From the NCBI GenBank assembly GCA_031278575.1, contig JAITKD010000095.1, positions 1 through 7,971 on the forward strand: a DNA stretch of 7,971 nucleotides, read 5' to 3'. How positions within the stretch are numbered: position 1 is the stretch's first letter; every line of letters begins with the position of its first letter. The position numbers and the translations under genes are program-made. Shown here one piece after another: positions 1 through 5,703 of this stretch. The notes beneath the pieces were generated by a model. That model was not told where the DNA came from. It searched no databases and saw only the letters and a program-made list of their open reading frames with translations. The stretch is from Spirochaetaceae bacterium. Lineage in GTDB: Bacteria > Spirochaetota > Spirochaetia > Treponematales > Breznakiellaceae.

Positions 1-392
1 TACCGGGGTCTGACCCCAGTGTCCGAATCCCCCCGCCCCGCTCCGGGCTCCTCCTCCGGCGCCTCCCCCTCCAGTATCCACGACCCGTACCGGTCCCCCC
101 AGATATGCCCGATCCGGCCGTCCATCCGGTTGTACCGTTGGGCGAACACCTGTTTCAGCCACTGCATGATAGCCGGAAGTTCCAACCCGTCCGCCGGCTT
201 AATGTAAAACGTGAGCCAGTCGTCCGCCAAACACAGCCCGCGAATCTCGAAAACGAACCGGAGTTCCGTCTCCCGGAACACCCGGGCAAACAGCGCCAGA
301 GCTTTGCGGCCACGGAACAACGGTTCCCGGTTGTTGACGCGGGTACGAATTTCGTACCACACCCCTTGTTTGAGTATCCGTAATGATCGCAT
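1..392 (-). CDS. REP-associated (RAYT / Y1-type) transposase-like protein, HUH motif lost, partial
   Basis: The frame is open from an ATG at 392 to the left edge (130 codons); the last two bases visible are TA, so a stop could follow at once or the gene may continue. The order of conserved blocks matches REP-associated Y1 transposases: an N-terminal VWYEIRTRVNN strand (residues 11-21), an ALALF helix, a core strand GLCLADDWLTFYI (52-64), the helix IMQWLKQVFAQRYN (75-88) and GRIGHIWGDRY (92-102). Relatives carry an HxH metal-binding motif in the core strand; here those two positions are Trp59 and Thr61, so the canonical HUH site is absent. The catalytic Tyr of the family lies further C-terminal and is not visible. 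After residue 108 comes a low-complexity Glu/Gly/Pro/Arg tail that runs through a GGGGTCAGACCCC palindrome, read as TGVRPR. I see no clear Shine-Dalgarno before the ATG. It may be a decayed gene or a catalytically altered family; family assignment is fairly firm, activity unknown. Confidence 0.7.
   Translation of the reverse strand, partial: MRSLRILKQGVWYEIRTRVNNREPLFRGRKALALFARVFRETELRFVFEIRGLCLADDWLTFYIKPADGLELPAIMQWLKQVFAQRYNRMDGRIGHIWGDRYGSWILEGEAPEEEPGAGRGDSDTGVRPR
5..17. repeat. REP-like palindrome GGGGTCTGACCCC
   Basis: This 13-bp near-perfect palindrome has GGGGTC and GACCCC arms around one central base. It sits in the 3' part of the RAYT-like reading frame, where on the minus strand it codes for part of TGVRPR. 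The same 13-mer occurs inside gatA at 1413-1425. Short GC-rich palindromes near RAYT genes are the usual substrates of this transposase class; that this one is such a REP element is inferred from proximity and recurrence. Confidence 0.55.
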
Positions 393-509
393 AGAAAGTA
401 TATGTGCTTGACCGGCGCTTTGCTTTAGTAAAGGGCTCAAAAACTTCAAATTTCGAACAAATTCCACTAAAAATACCCCTCAAAATTTTTGCGGGTCACG
501 TTTAGCCTG
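393..509. other. AT-richer intergenic stretch upstream of the RAYT-like gene
   Basis: There is no coding frame I can support. The stretch is clearly AT-richer than its surroundings and lies upstream of both the leftward RAYT-like gene and the rightward structured region. A TATACT hexamer on the minus strand lies a few bases from the RAYT ATG, but I see no well-spaced -35 partner. The A/T block around 482-490 (CAAAATTTTTG) is nearly self-complementary. I assign no function. Confidence 0.3.
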
Positions 510-793
510 AAGGGCGGGGCAACTTATAAGCGTTGCATTATTTACGAGGTTCGTTCTGTAAGGAAGTTATTTAACGGTGGGGTCTACTACCATTTTTTGG
601 TGTTACCAAATCTAACCGCCCTAAAGCTCCCCCGCGAAGCGGGTTCCTGGGTAGTAGGCCCCTCCGCGAACAACGGTGTCAGCGACCTTTGCTGTTTGCG
701 GAGAAACCGTCTGTACAGGCGAAGAGATCTTCCGCGCCCCTCGCTAAACGCCGGCACATAGCCTACGGCCTTTACCCCAAGATCTCCGCCCTT
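510..793 (+). ncRNA. Candidate large structured RNA or structured repeat upstream of gatC
   Basis: Paired segments found by eye on the + strand are as follows. The closing helix 510-519/784-793 has 10 bp with one G-U. A hairpin lies at 519-523/532-536. A three-way junction is formed by 574-578/706-710 (5 bp), 579-591/650-662 (13 bp, one U-G) and 662-672/693-703 (11 bp, one G-U). Inside the 13-bp arm are hairpins 596-601/605-610 and 631-635/639-643. A further stem is 718-731/779-790 (12 bp, 2-nt bulge), which competes with part of the closing helix. All three wobbles would be A-C mismatches on the other strand, so a + strand transcript is favoured. I could not match it to tmRNA, RNase P RNA, SRP RNA, a T-box or common riboswitches by their conserved cores. 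No U-tract terminator follows the 3' end. It could be an independent RNA, a leader of the gat operon, or a MITE-like repeat. Folding was not computed. Confidence 0.4.
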
Positions 794-840
794 AACCGGA
801 ATAATTATACAATGGCGCTCCTTCAAATGAATAAATATAC

Positions 841-870
841 TTGACAGGGTCCGCCCCCTTGTGAGAGAAT
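841..870 (+). promoter_or_regulatory. Possible sigma70-type promoter for gatC
   Basis: A perfect TTGACA (841-846) is followed after 18 bp by GAGAAT (865-870), which matches four of six bases of the -10 consensus. Transcription would then start about 7 bp downstream, at or next to the gatC ATG at 877, giving a leaderless or nearly leaderless message. The only Shine-Dalgarno-like string before the ATG is a weak GAGAG at 863-867. AT-rich strings at 801-811 and 836-841 could belong to other promoters. This is a consensus match only. Confidence 0.35.
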
Positions 871-876
871 CCTTTC

Positions 877-1206
877 ATGAAAATCGAAGATTTACAAGAA
901 ACCGCCCGGCTTGCCCATCTCAATTTGGATGAAACGGAACTTACCGGGGCGTTTCCCGCGTTTGAGCAGATGCTTGGGTTTTTTGCCGCCATGCAGGCGG
1001 CAGACGAGGATGCCGGGGCCTTCTCCGCCTCCATTGCATCCCTTAACGAACCCCAGTGGACCGCCGGTTCCCATCACTTTCGGTCCGATACCGTCCAAAA
1101 TAACGCAAATAATCCCCCTTGTTCCGCTGACGGCCTCAACGAAAACCTGCTCAACAACGCGGGCGAACGGGACGGCCGGTTCATTGTGGTCCCCAACGTT
1201 TTATAA
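877..1206 (+). CDS. gatC: Asp-tRNA(Asn)/Glu-tRNA(Gln) amidotransferase subunit C
   Basis: GatC is the small, non-catalytic subunit that wraps around GatA and GatB and stabilises the heterotrimer that amidates mischarged Asp-tRNAAsn or Glu-tRNAGln. The 109-residue product is about normal length for the family (roughly 90-110). It starts with the usual helix pair: DLQETARLAHLNLDETEL (5-22), then a helix ending QMLGFFAAM. The C-terminal half has the FRSD motif (residues 68-71), the LLNNAGERDGRF segment, and ends VVPNVL, matching the family's end ...FKVPxVL. The first ATG of the frame is used; its ribosome-binding site is weak. It is the first gene of the gat operon and lies 100 bp before the chosen gatA start. 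Its base composition is visibly less GC-rich than gatA. Identity is supported by both sequence and context. Confidence 0.93.
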   Translation: MKIEDLQETARLAHLNLDETELTGAFPAFEQMLGFFAAMQAADEDAGAFSASIASLNEPQWTAGSHHFRSDTVQNNANNPPCSADGLNENLLNNAGERDGRFIVVPNVL

Positions 1207-1290
1207 GGGAAGGGAACGTACTTTTATCCTGACCGGGACTTTGAATTAACCAATCCCTTTATTTTCATCCCCGGTTAGGGTACTATATAT

Positions 1291-1297
1291 GGAGGAA
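1291..1297 (+). promoter_or_regulatory. Ribosome-binding site that decides the gatA start
   Basis: GGAGGAA lies 9 bp before the ATG at 1307. An upstream in-frame ATG at 1289 overlaps this site and has no good Shine-Dalgarno of its own, so the downstream ATG is the more likely start. Confidence 0.7.
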
Positions 1298-1306
1298 ACA
1301 ACATAC

Positions 1307-2842
1307 ATGGGAATAACATTACCCGACGGGTTTTTATCATATTATACGGAATGGGAAGATCGGATCGGCGCCTTTATCGAATTCAGGGATGACCCCGGCG
1401 CCCCGGAGGAAGGGGGTCTGACCCCGGATCTGCCCCCCCTCCCCCCGGAGACCGCCCCGCTCCGGGGGCTGCCCTGCGCGGTAAAGGACAATATCGCGGT
1501 CAAGGGTTTTTCCTTAAGCTGCGGCTCCAAACTCCTGGAAAAACTCCGATCCCCCTATACCGCCACGGCGGTGCGGCGTTTGGAAGCCGCGGGGGCGGCG
1601 GTTATCGGTAAAACCAACATGGACGAATTCGGGATGGGTTCCTCCACCGACGCCTCGGGGATCCGGCGGACCAACAACCCCTGGGACCAGAGCCGGGTGG
1701 CGGGGGGATCCTCCGGGGGGTCCGCTTCGGCGGTGGCCGCCGGGGTGGTGCCCTTTGCCCTGGGGTCAGACACCGGGGGATCGGTGCGGCAGCCCGCCGC
1801 CTTCTGCGGGGTGGCGGGGCTCAAGCCAACCTACGGGGCGGTGTCCCGGTACGGCCTCGTGGCCTACGCCTCAAGCCTGGAGACCATCGGGGTCCTCTCG
1901 GATACCGCGGCCCGGTGCCGGGCGGTTTTCGCGGCCATCCGGGGAACGGATCCCCGGGACGAGACCACCCGGGAGGCCCCTCCGGGGTCTCCCCCCCTTT
2001 ACGGCGCTTCCCGGCACAAAGACGCCCCCCGGGTGATCGGGGTCCTCTCTCCGGAGGCGGTGGCCCGGGCCATCGCCGCGGAGGCCGCCGCAACCCGGGA
2101 AGCCCCCGGGACGGACGGGGCCGGGGCGGCCCTGCAGACCGCGGCCCAGGCGGCGGTGCTGGAGGAGGAGGTGGATCGGGCGTTCCGGGCCGTCCGGGAC
2201 CGCTTAGCCGCCCTGGGCCATACCCTGGTGGAGGTGGAAATCCCCAGCCTGAAATACGGGGTTCCCGCGTACTACACCATCGCCACCGCCGAGGCCAGCG
2301 CCAACCTGGCCCGGTTCGACGGGGTGCGCTACGGTAAACGCCCGGACTGGGCGGAAAACCCCGACGACCTCATCGACAAAACCCGGGAAGCGGGGTTCGG
2401 CCCGGAGGTGAAGCTGCGGATCCTCCTGGGGACCTTCGTCCTCCGCTCCGGGTTTCAGGACCGCTACTACCTCCGGGCCCAGCGGATCCGCGCGGGGATC
2501 CGCCGGAGCTTTGAGGAACTCCTGGGGGGGGCGGATTACGGCGGCCCCCCGCCCCCCTGCGACGGGATACTCCTTCCGGTGTTCCCCACCCGGGCCTTTG
2601 GCCGGGGGGAGACGGGGCTTTCCCCCTTTGCCCAAAAGGCCGCGGACCTCTACACCTGCTGCGCCAACCTGGCGGGGCTTCCCGCCCTGTCCTTTCCCGC
2701 CTCCGTCGAGGGGGGCCTTCCCGTGGGGGTCCAGCTTTTGGGCCGGGCCTTTGCCGAGGCCGCCCTTTTGGATATCGCCGAAACCTATGAGGCCGCGTAC
2801 CCCATCCCCCATCCCCCGGGGTACCGTCCCTTTTGGAGTTAG
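1307..2842 (+). CDS. gatA: Asp-tRNA(Asn)/Glu-tRNA(Gln) amidotransferase subunit A (glutamine amidase)
   Basis: GatA hydrolyses glutamine and sends ammonia to GatB to amidate tRNA-bound Asp or Glu. It belongs to the amidase-signature family, and the full Lys-cisSer-Ser triad is visible, numbered from the ATG at 1307: Lys60 in AVKDN, Ser135 in AGGSSGGSA and Ser159 in GSDTGGSVRQPA. The spacings (75 and 24) equal those of the Staphylococcus aureus enzyme. Further family blocks are GKTNMDEFGMGSS, GLKPTYGAVSRYGLVAYASSL, AEASANLARFDGVRYG and FVLRSGFQDRYY. At 511 residues it is slightly long, although its N-terminus is about 19 residues shorter before the catalytic Lys than in S. aureus. An Ala-rich stretch at about residues 248-286 appears to be an insertion of some 30 residues. 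A GGGGTCTGACCCC palindrome lies in the coding sequence at 1413-1425 (GGLTP). The start at 1307 is chosen for its RBS; 1289 is the alternative. The stop is 2 bp from gatB. Confidence 0.96.
   Translation: MGITLPDGFLSYYTEWEDRIGAFIEFRDDPGAPEEGGLTPDLPPLPPETAPLRGLPCAVKDNIAVKGFSLSCGSKLLEKLRSPYTATAVRRLEAAGAAVIGKTNMDEFGMGSSTDASGIRRTNNPWDQSRVAGGSSGGSASAVAAGVVPFALGSDTGGSVRQPAAFCGVAGLKPTYGAVSRYGLVAYASSLETIGVLSDTAARCRAVFAAIRGTDPRDETTREAPPGSPPLYGASRHKDAPRVIGVLSPEAVARAIAAEAAATREAPGTDGAGAALQTAAQAAVLEEEVDRAFRAVRDRLAALGHTLVEVEIPSLKYGVPAYYTIATAEASANLARFDGVRYGKRPDWAENPDDLIDKTREAGFGPEVKLRILLGTFVLRSGFQDRYYLRAQRIRAGIRRSFEELLGGADYGGPPPPCDGILLPVFPTRAFGRGETGLSPFAQKAADLYTCCANLAGLPALSFPASVEGGLPVGVQLLGRAFAEAALLDIAETYEAAYPIPHPPGYRPFWS
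1413..1425. repeat. REP-like palindrome inside gatA
   Basis: The 13-mer GGGGTCTGACCCC is identical to the one at 5-17. It falls in frame and codes for GGLTP, in a proline-rich surface-type segment between the IGAFI motif and the catalytic Lys block, where family members vary. It may be a captured repeat or a chance match in very GC-rich DNA. Confidence 0.45.
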
Positions 2843-2844
2843 CC

Positions 2845-4326
2845 ATGTACCAGTCGTTTATCGGACTTGAAGTCCACATTCACCTGTTAACCAAAACCAA
2901 GGTCTTCTGCGGCTGCCGTTCCGCCTTTGGGGACGAGCCCAACACCAATGTCTGCCCGGTCTGTATGGGCTACCCCGGGGTACTCCCCTCCCTCAACATC
3001 GAGGCCATGCGGATGGGCTGTACGGTGGCCCGGGCCCTGAACTGCCGGATCCCCCCCCGGACCTGGTTTGAGCGGAAGCAGTATTTTTACCCGGATATGC
3101 CCAAAAACTACCAGATATCCCAGTTCGCTTCCCCCCTGGGGCAGGAGGGCTTCCTGGACATCGAGGGCCGGGGTATCCGCAAGCGGGTGCGGATCAAGGA
3201 ATGCCACCTGGAGGAGGACGCGGGGAAGATGATCCACACCGGTACGGTGTCCCTTTTGGACTACAACCGGGCGGGGGTTTCCCTTTTGGAGATCGTTACC
3301 GAGCCGGACATGGAAACCGGGGAAGAGGCGGAGTTTTTTATCCAGCAGTTCCGGCGTATGGTCCGTTACCTGGGGGTCTGCGACGGCAATATGGAAGAAG
3401 GGTCCCTCCGGGCGGACGCCAACGTGTCGATCAACCTCCCCGGCAAGGGCCTGGGCCGGAAGGTGGAGATCAAAAACCTCAATTCCTCCCGTTTCGTCCG
3501 GCTGGCCCTCAACCACGAGATCCGCCGCCAGGGGGAGCGGCTGGACCAGGGCAAGGAGGTGATCCAGGAAACCCGGCTCTGGAACGAAAACCGGGACCAG
3601 ACCGAGCCCATGCGGACCAAGGAAAACGCCCAGGACTACCGTTACTTTCCCGAGCCGGATTTGCCGGTTTTTGAGCCCGACGGGACTTTCCTGGCCTCGG
3701 TGGAGGAGGCCCTGGTGGAGCTGCCCGTCCCCCGGATGCGGCGGTTTGAGGCCGATTTCGGCCTTTCCGCGGAGCAGGCGGACCTCATCTGCGAGGAAAA
3801 GGCCGGGGCCGACTATTTTGAGGCCGCCCTCGCCGAGGCGGTCCGCCGGGGCATGGAAAGCCGGGACGCGGCGGGGCGGATCGCCAACTGGATCCTCACG
3901 GACATCAAACACCTCCTGGGCCGGGAGGGGATCCCCCCCAAGGACATCCTTTCCTTTACCCTGGGGCCGCGGCGCCTGGCGGCCCTGGTGGCCCTGGTAG
4001 CCCGGGGGGAGGTATCCCTTAAAAACGCCCGGGAGGCGGTGGAGGTGATCCTGGCGGAGGATCAGGACCCGGAACTTATCATCCGGGAGCGGGGCTGGGC
4101 CCGGATAGCGGATCCTGAAAAGATCGCCCGGACGGTACATTCGGTCTATACCGAAGAAGCGGCGGTTTTTGGAGAGGTCCGTTCCGCCCATACCGAAGGA
4201 AACACCAAACGGGCCAATACCCTCACCGCCTATCTGGTGGGTAAGGTCCTGGCGGCTACCGGCGGCCGGGCGGATCCCGGGATCGTCCGGTCCCAGGTGG
4301 AAGCCCTGATCGCAAAAACGGCCTAA
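2845..4326 (+). CDS. gatB: Asp-tRNA(Asn)/Glu-tRNA(Gln) amidotransferase subunit B
   Basis: GatB binds the mischarged tRNA, activates the Asp or Glu side chain with ATP and transfers ammonia received from GatA. From the ATG at 2845 the protein has 493 residues, close to the usual 475-490. It opens with the family signature IGLEVHIHLLTKTKVFCGC. The zinc-binding cysteines are Cys22 and Cys24, then Cys37 and Cys40 in NVCPVCMGYPG. Other cradle-domain blocks are FYPDMPKNYQISQ, SLLEIVTEPDM, GSLRADANVSI, EIKNLNS and DYRYFPEPDLP. The helical domain and the YqeY-like tail, which contacts tRNA, follow; the tail includes SVYTEEAAVFGEVRSA and ends VEALIAKTA. The start is set by GGAG (2835-2838), 6 bp before the ATG, and by the family N-terminus; a TTG at 2833 would overlap gatA and is less likely. 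Separation of 2 bp from gatA suggests translational coupling. No missing key residue was seen. Confidence 0.96.
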   Translation: MYQSFIGLEVHIHLLTKTKVFCGCRSAFGDEPNTNVCPVCMGYPGVLPSLNIEAMRMGCTVARALNCRIPPRTWFERKQYFYPDMPKNYQISQFASPLGQEGFLDIEGRGIRKRVRIKECHLEEDAGKMIHTGTVSLLDYNRAGVSLLEIVTEPDMETGEEAEFFIQQFRRMVRYLGVCDGNMEEGSLRADANVSINLPGKGLGRKVEIKNLNSSRFVRLALNHEIRRQGERLDQGKEVIQETRLWNENRDQTEPMRTKENAQDYRYFPEPDLPVFEPDGTFLASVEEALVELPVPRMRRFEADFGLSAEQADLICEEKAGADYFEAALAEAVRRGMESRDAAGRIANWILTDIKHLLGREGIPPKDILSFTLGPRRLAALVALVARGEVSLKNAREAVEVILAEDQDPELIIRERGWARIADPEKIARTVHSVYTEEAAVFGEVRSAHTEGNTKRANTLTAYLVGKVLAATGGRADPGIVRSQVEALIAKTA

Positions 4327-4342
4327 ACGTTATGGAGGAATT

Positions 4343-5695
4343 ATGCGGGTACTCGCCAAGGATATCGCCGAGGTAATTGAAGGCGCCGGGGAAGTGGAAG
4401 TCTCCGGCTGGGTCCACCGGATCCGGGAACTGGGGGGGATCACCTTCGTGATCCTCCGGGACCGGTCGGGACTGCTCCAGTTGGTGCTGTCCGGGGAAGA
4501 GGCTTCGGGGGAGCACGCGGGGGGGGAAGCCTCCGCCCTTACCCTGGAATCGGTGATCACCGCCCGGGGGATCCCCGCCAAAAACGAAAAGGCCGTCGGA
4601 GGGGCGGAACTCCGGGTCCGGTCCCTGGAAATTATCAGTAAGGCCGAGGGAGATCTCCCCTTCCGGGTGAACGGGGACATAACCAAGGTAGGGCTGGAGG
4701 CGCTCCTGGATAACCGGGCCCTGTCCCTGCGGAACCCCAAGATACGGGGGATCTTCAAGGTTCAGGCCACGATCATCGAGGCTTTTTCCGCGTACCTCCG
4801 GGGCCAGGACTTTACGGAGATCAAGACCAGCAAGCTCGTGGGCGGGGGCACCGAAGGGGGGGCGGAGCTTTTTGAGGTGGAATACTTTGACAAAAAGGTC
4901 TGCCTGGCCCAATCCCCCCAGATCTACAAGCAGATCATGGTGGCTTCGGGGCTGGAGCGGGTTTTTGAGGTTGCCCCGGCCTACCGGGCGGAAAAACACG
5001 ACACCCCCCGGCACCTCAATGAGTACGTTTCCCTGGACGTGGAGATGGGATTTATCGAATCCGAAAAGGACCTGATCGAACTGGAGAAGGGGCTTCTCTC
5101 CCATATCTTTGCCGAGGTTGCCCGGAAAAACGCCCCGGAACTGGAACAGTGGAACGCCACGGTCCCCGACGCCGCCGCGGTTCAACGGGCCCCCCTCATA
5201 TCCTACGAAGAGGCCCTGAAGCTGGCCAACGGAGAAGCCGCAAAAACCCGGGGCGGCGCCCGGATCTTCGACATCAACCCCGAGGCGGAACGGCTCCTCT
5301 GCGACTGGGCCCGCCGGGAACAGGGGGTAGAACTCGTCTTTGTGAACGAATTCCCCCGGCGGTACCGGCCTTTTTATACCTATCCCCGGGGAGGGCGTTC
5401 CGAAGAGGCCGGAGAAGGGGCTGCCTCCACCATGAGTTTCGACGCCCTGTTCCGGGGACTGGAAATCACCACCGGGGGCCGGCGGCAGCACGACTACCGC
5501 GCCCTCCTGGAGGTGCTTCCCAAATTCGGCCTTAAAGAAGCGGACATTGCGGGGTACCGGGTCTTTAAATACGGCTGTCCCCCCCACGGGGGCTTCGCCA
5601 TCGGCTGTGAGCGGCTCACCCAGAAAATCCTGGGGCTCACCAACGTCAAAGAGGCGAGCCTCTTCCCCCGGGATCGTAAACGGATTACTCCGTAA
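4343..5695 (+). CDS. aspS: Archaeal-type aspartyl-tRNA synthetase, predicted non-discriminating
   Basis: This class IIb aminoacyl-tRNA synthetase charges tRNAAsp and, by prediction, tRNAAsn with Asp. At 450 residues it lacks the GAD insertion of the roughly 590-residue bacterial AspRS and aligns along its length with archaeal AspRS. The N-terminal OB-fold anticodon-binding domain contains GWVHRIRELGG and FVILRDRSGLLQ. The catalytic domain has QSPQIYKQ (190-197), motif 2 with Arg215 and Glu217 in YRAEKHD, Asp367 and Glu374 at the metal-binding positions, and motif 3 GGFAIGCERL with Arg424; the end is FPRDRKRITP. Two positions set anticodon discrimination in Pyrococcus/Thermococcus AspRS, Trp26 and Lys85. 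Here they are His25 and Val85, and His at the first is typical of non-discriminating enzymes. The usual GGQR before motif 3 reads GGRR (378-381). An RBS GGAGG (4334-4338) precedes the ATG, and the gene lies 16 bp after gatB. AsnRS was considered, but the LGGI and RDR blocks and QSPQ favour AspRS. Confidence 0.93.
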   Translation: MRVLAKDIAEVIEGAGEVEVSGWVHRIRELGGITFVILRDRSGLLQLVLSGEEASGEHAGGEASALTLESVITARGIPAKNEKAVGGAELRVRSLEIISKAEGDLPFRVNGDITKVGLEALLDNRALSLRNPKIRGIFKVQATIIEAFSAYLRGQDFTEIKTSKLVGGGTEGGAELFEVEYFDKKVCLAQSPQIYKQIMVASGLERVFEVAPAYRAEKHDTPRHLNEYVSLDVEMGFIESEKDLIELEKGLLSHIFAEVARKNAPELEQWNATVPDAAAVQRAPLISYEEALKLANGEAAKTRGGARIFDINPEAERLLCDWARREQGVELVFVNEFPRRYRPFYTYPRGGRSEEAGEGAASTMSFDALFRGLEITTGGRRQHDYRALLEVLPKFGLKEADIAGYRVFKYGCPPHGGFAIGCERLTQKILGLTNVKEASLFPRDRKRITP

Positions 5696-5703
5696 ACGGA
5701 TTA
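5675..5703. repeat. 13-bp direct repeat across the aspS and ykvI-like stop codons
   Basis: CGTAAACGGATTA occurs at 5675-5687 and again at 5691-5703, with 3 bp between. The first copy encodes the end of AspRS; the second contains both the aspS stop (TAA, 5693-5695) and, on the other strand, the stop of the convergent gene (5701-5703). Overlapping short inverted repeats, CGGA/TCCG and TCCGT/ACGGA (5689-5700), lie in the same place. There is no T-tract, so a standard bidirectional terminator is not visible. Confidence 0.6.

Noticed and set aside
510..793. tmRNA, RNase P RNA, SRP RNA, 6S RNA, T-box or common riboswitch
   Set aside because: I looked for their conserved cores, such as AGGAAAGUCC of RNase P or UGGNACCGCG of the T-box, and found none; no covariance search was possible.
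587..826. 79-codon minus-strand frame starting at TTG, within the structured region
   Set aside because: The TTG start itself abuts the only Shine-Dalgarno-like string (AAGGAG), there is no family resemblance, and the segment is better explained by the long inverted repeats.
1762..1774. GGGGTCAGACACC, one mismatch from the reverse complement of the 13-bp palindrome
   Set aside because: It encodes the universally conserved GSDTGG of the amidase catalytic motif, so the resemblance follows from protein constraint.
2833..2844. TTG start for gatB overlapping gatA
   Set aside because: The ATG at 2845 has GGAG at 6 bp and begins exactly at the family N-terminus.
2887..4191. 434-codon open frame on the minus strand opposite gatB
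   Set aside because: It is the antisense of a clear gatB; stop codons are rare in such GC-rich DNA, the translation is Pro/Gly/Arg-rich and matches no family.
4256..5587. 443-codon open frame on the minus strand opposite aspS
   Set aside because: Same cause: a shadow of a well-supported AspRS gene, with low-complexity translation and no motif.
4343..5695. Asparaginyl-tRNA synthetase instead of AspRS
   Set aside because: The blocks GWVHRIRELGG, LRDRSGLLQ and QSPQIYKQ are those of archaeal AspRS, and GatCAB in the same operon fits indirect Asn-tRNA formation.
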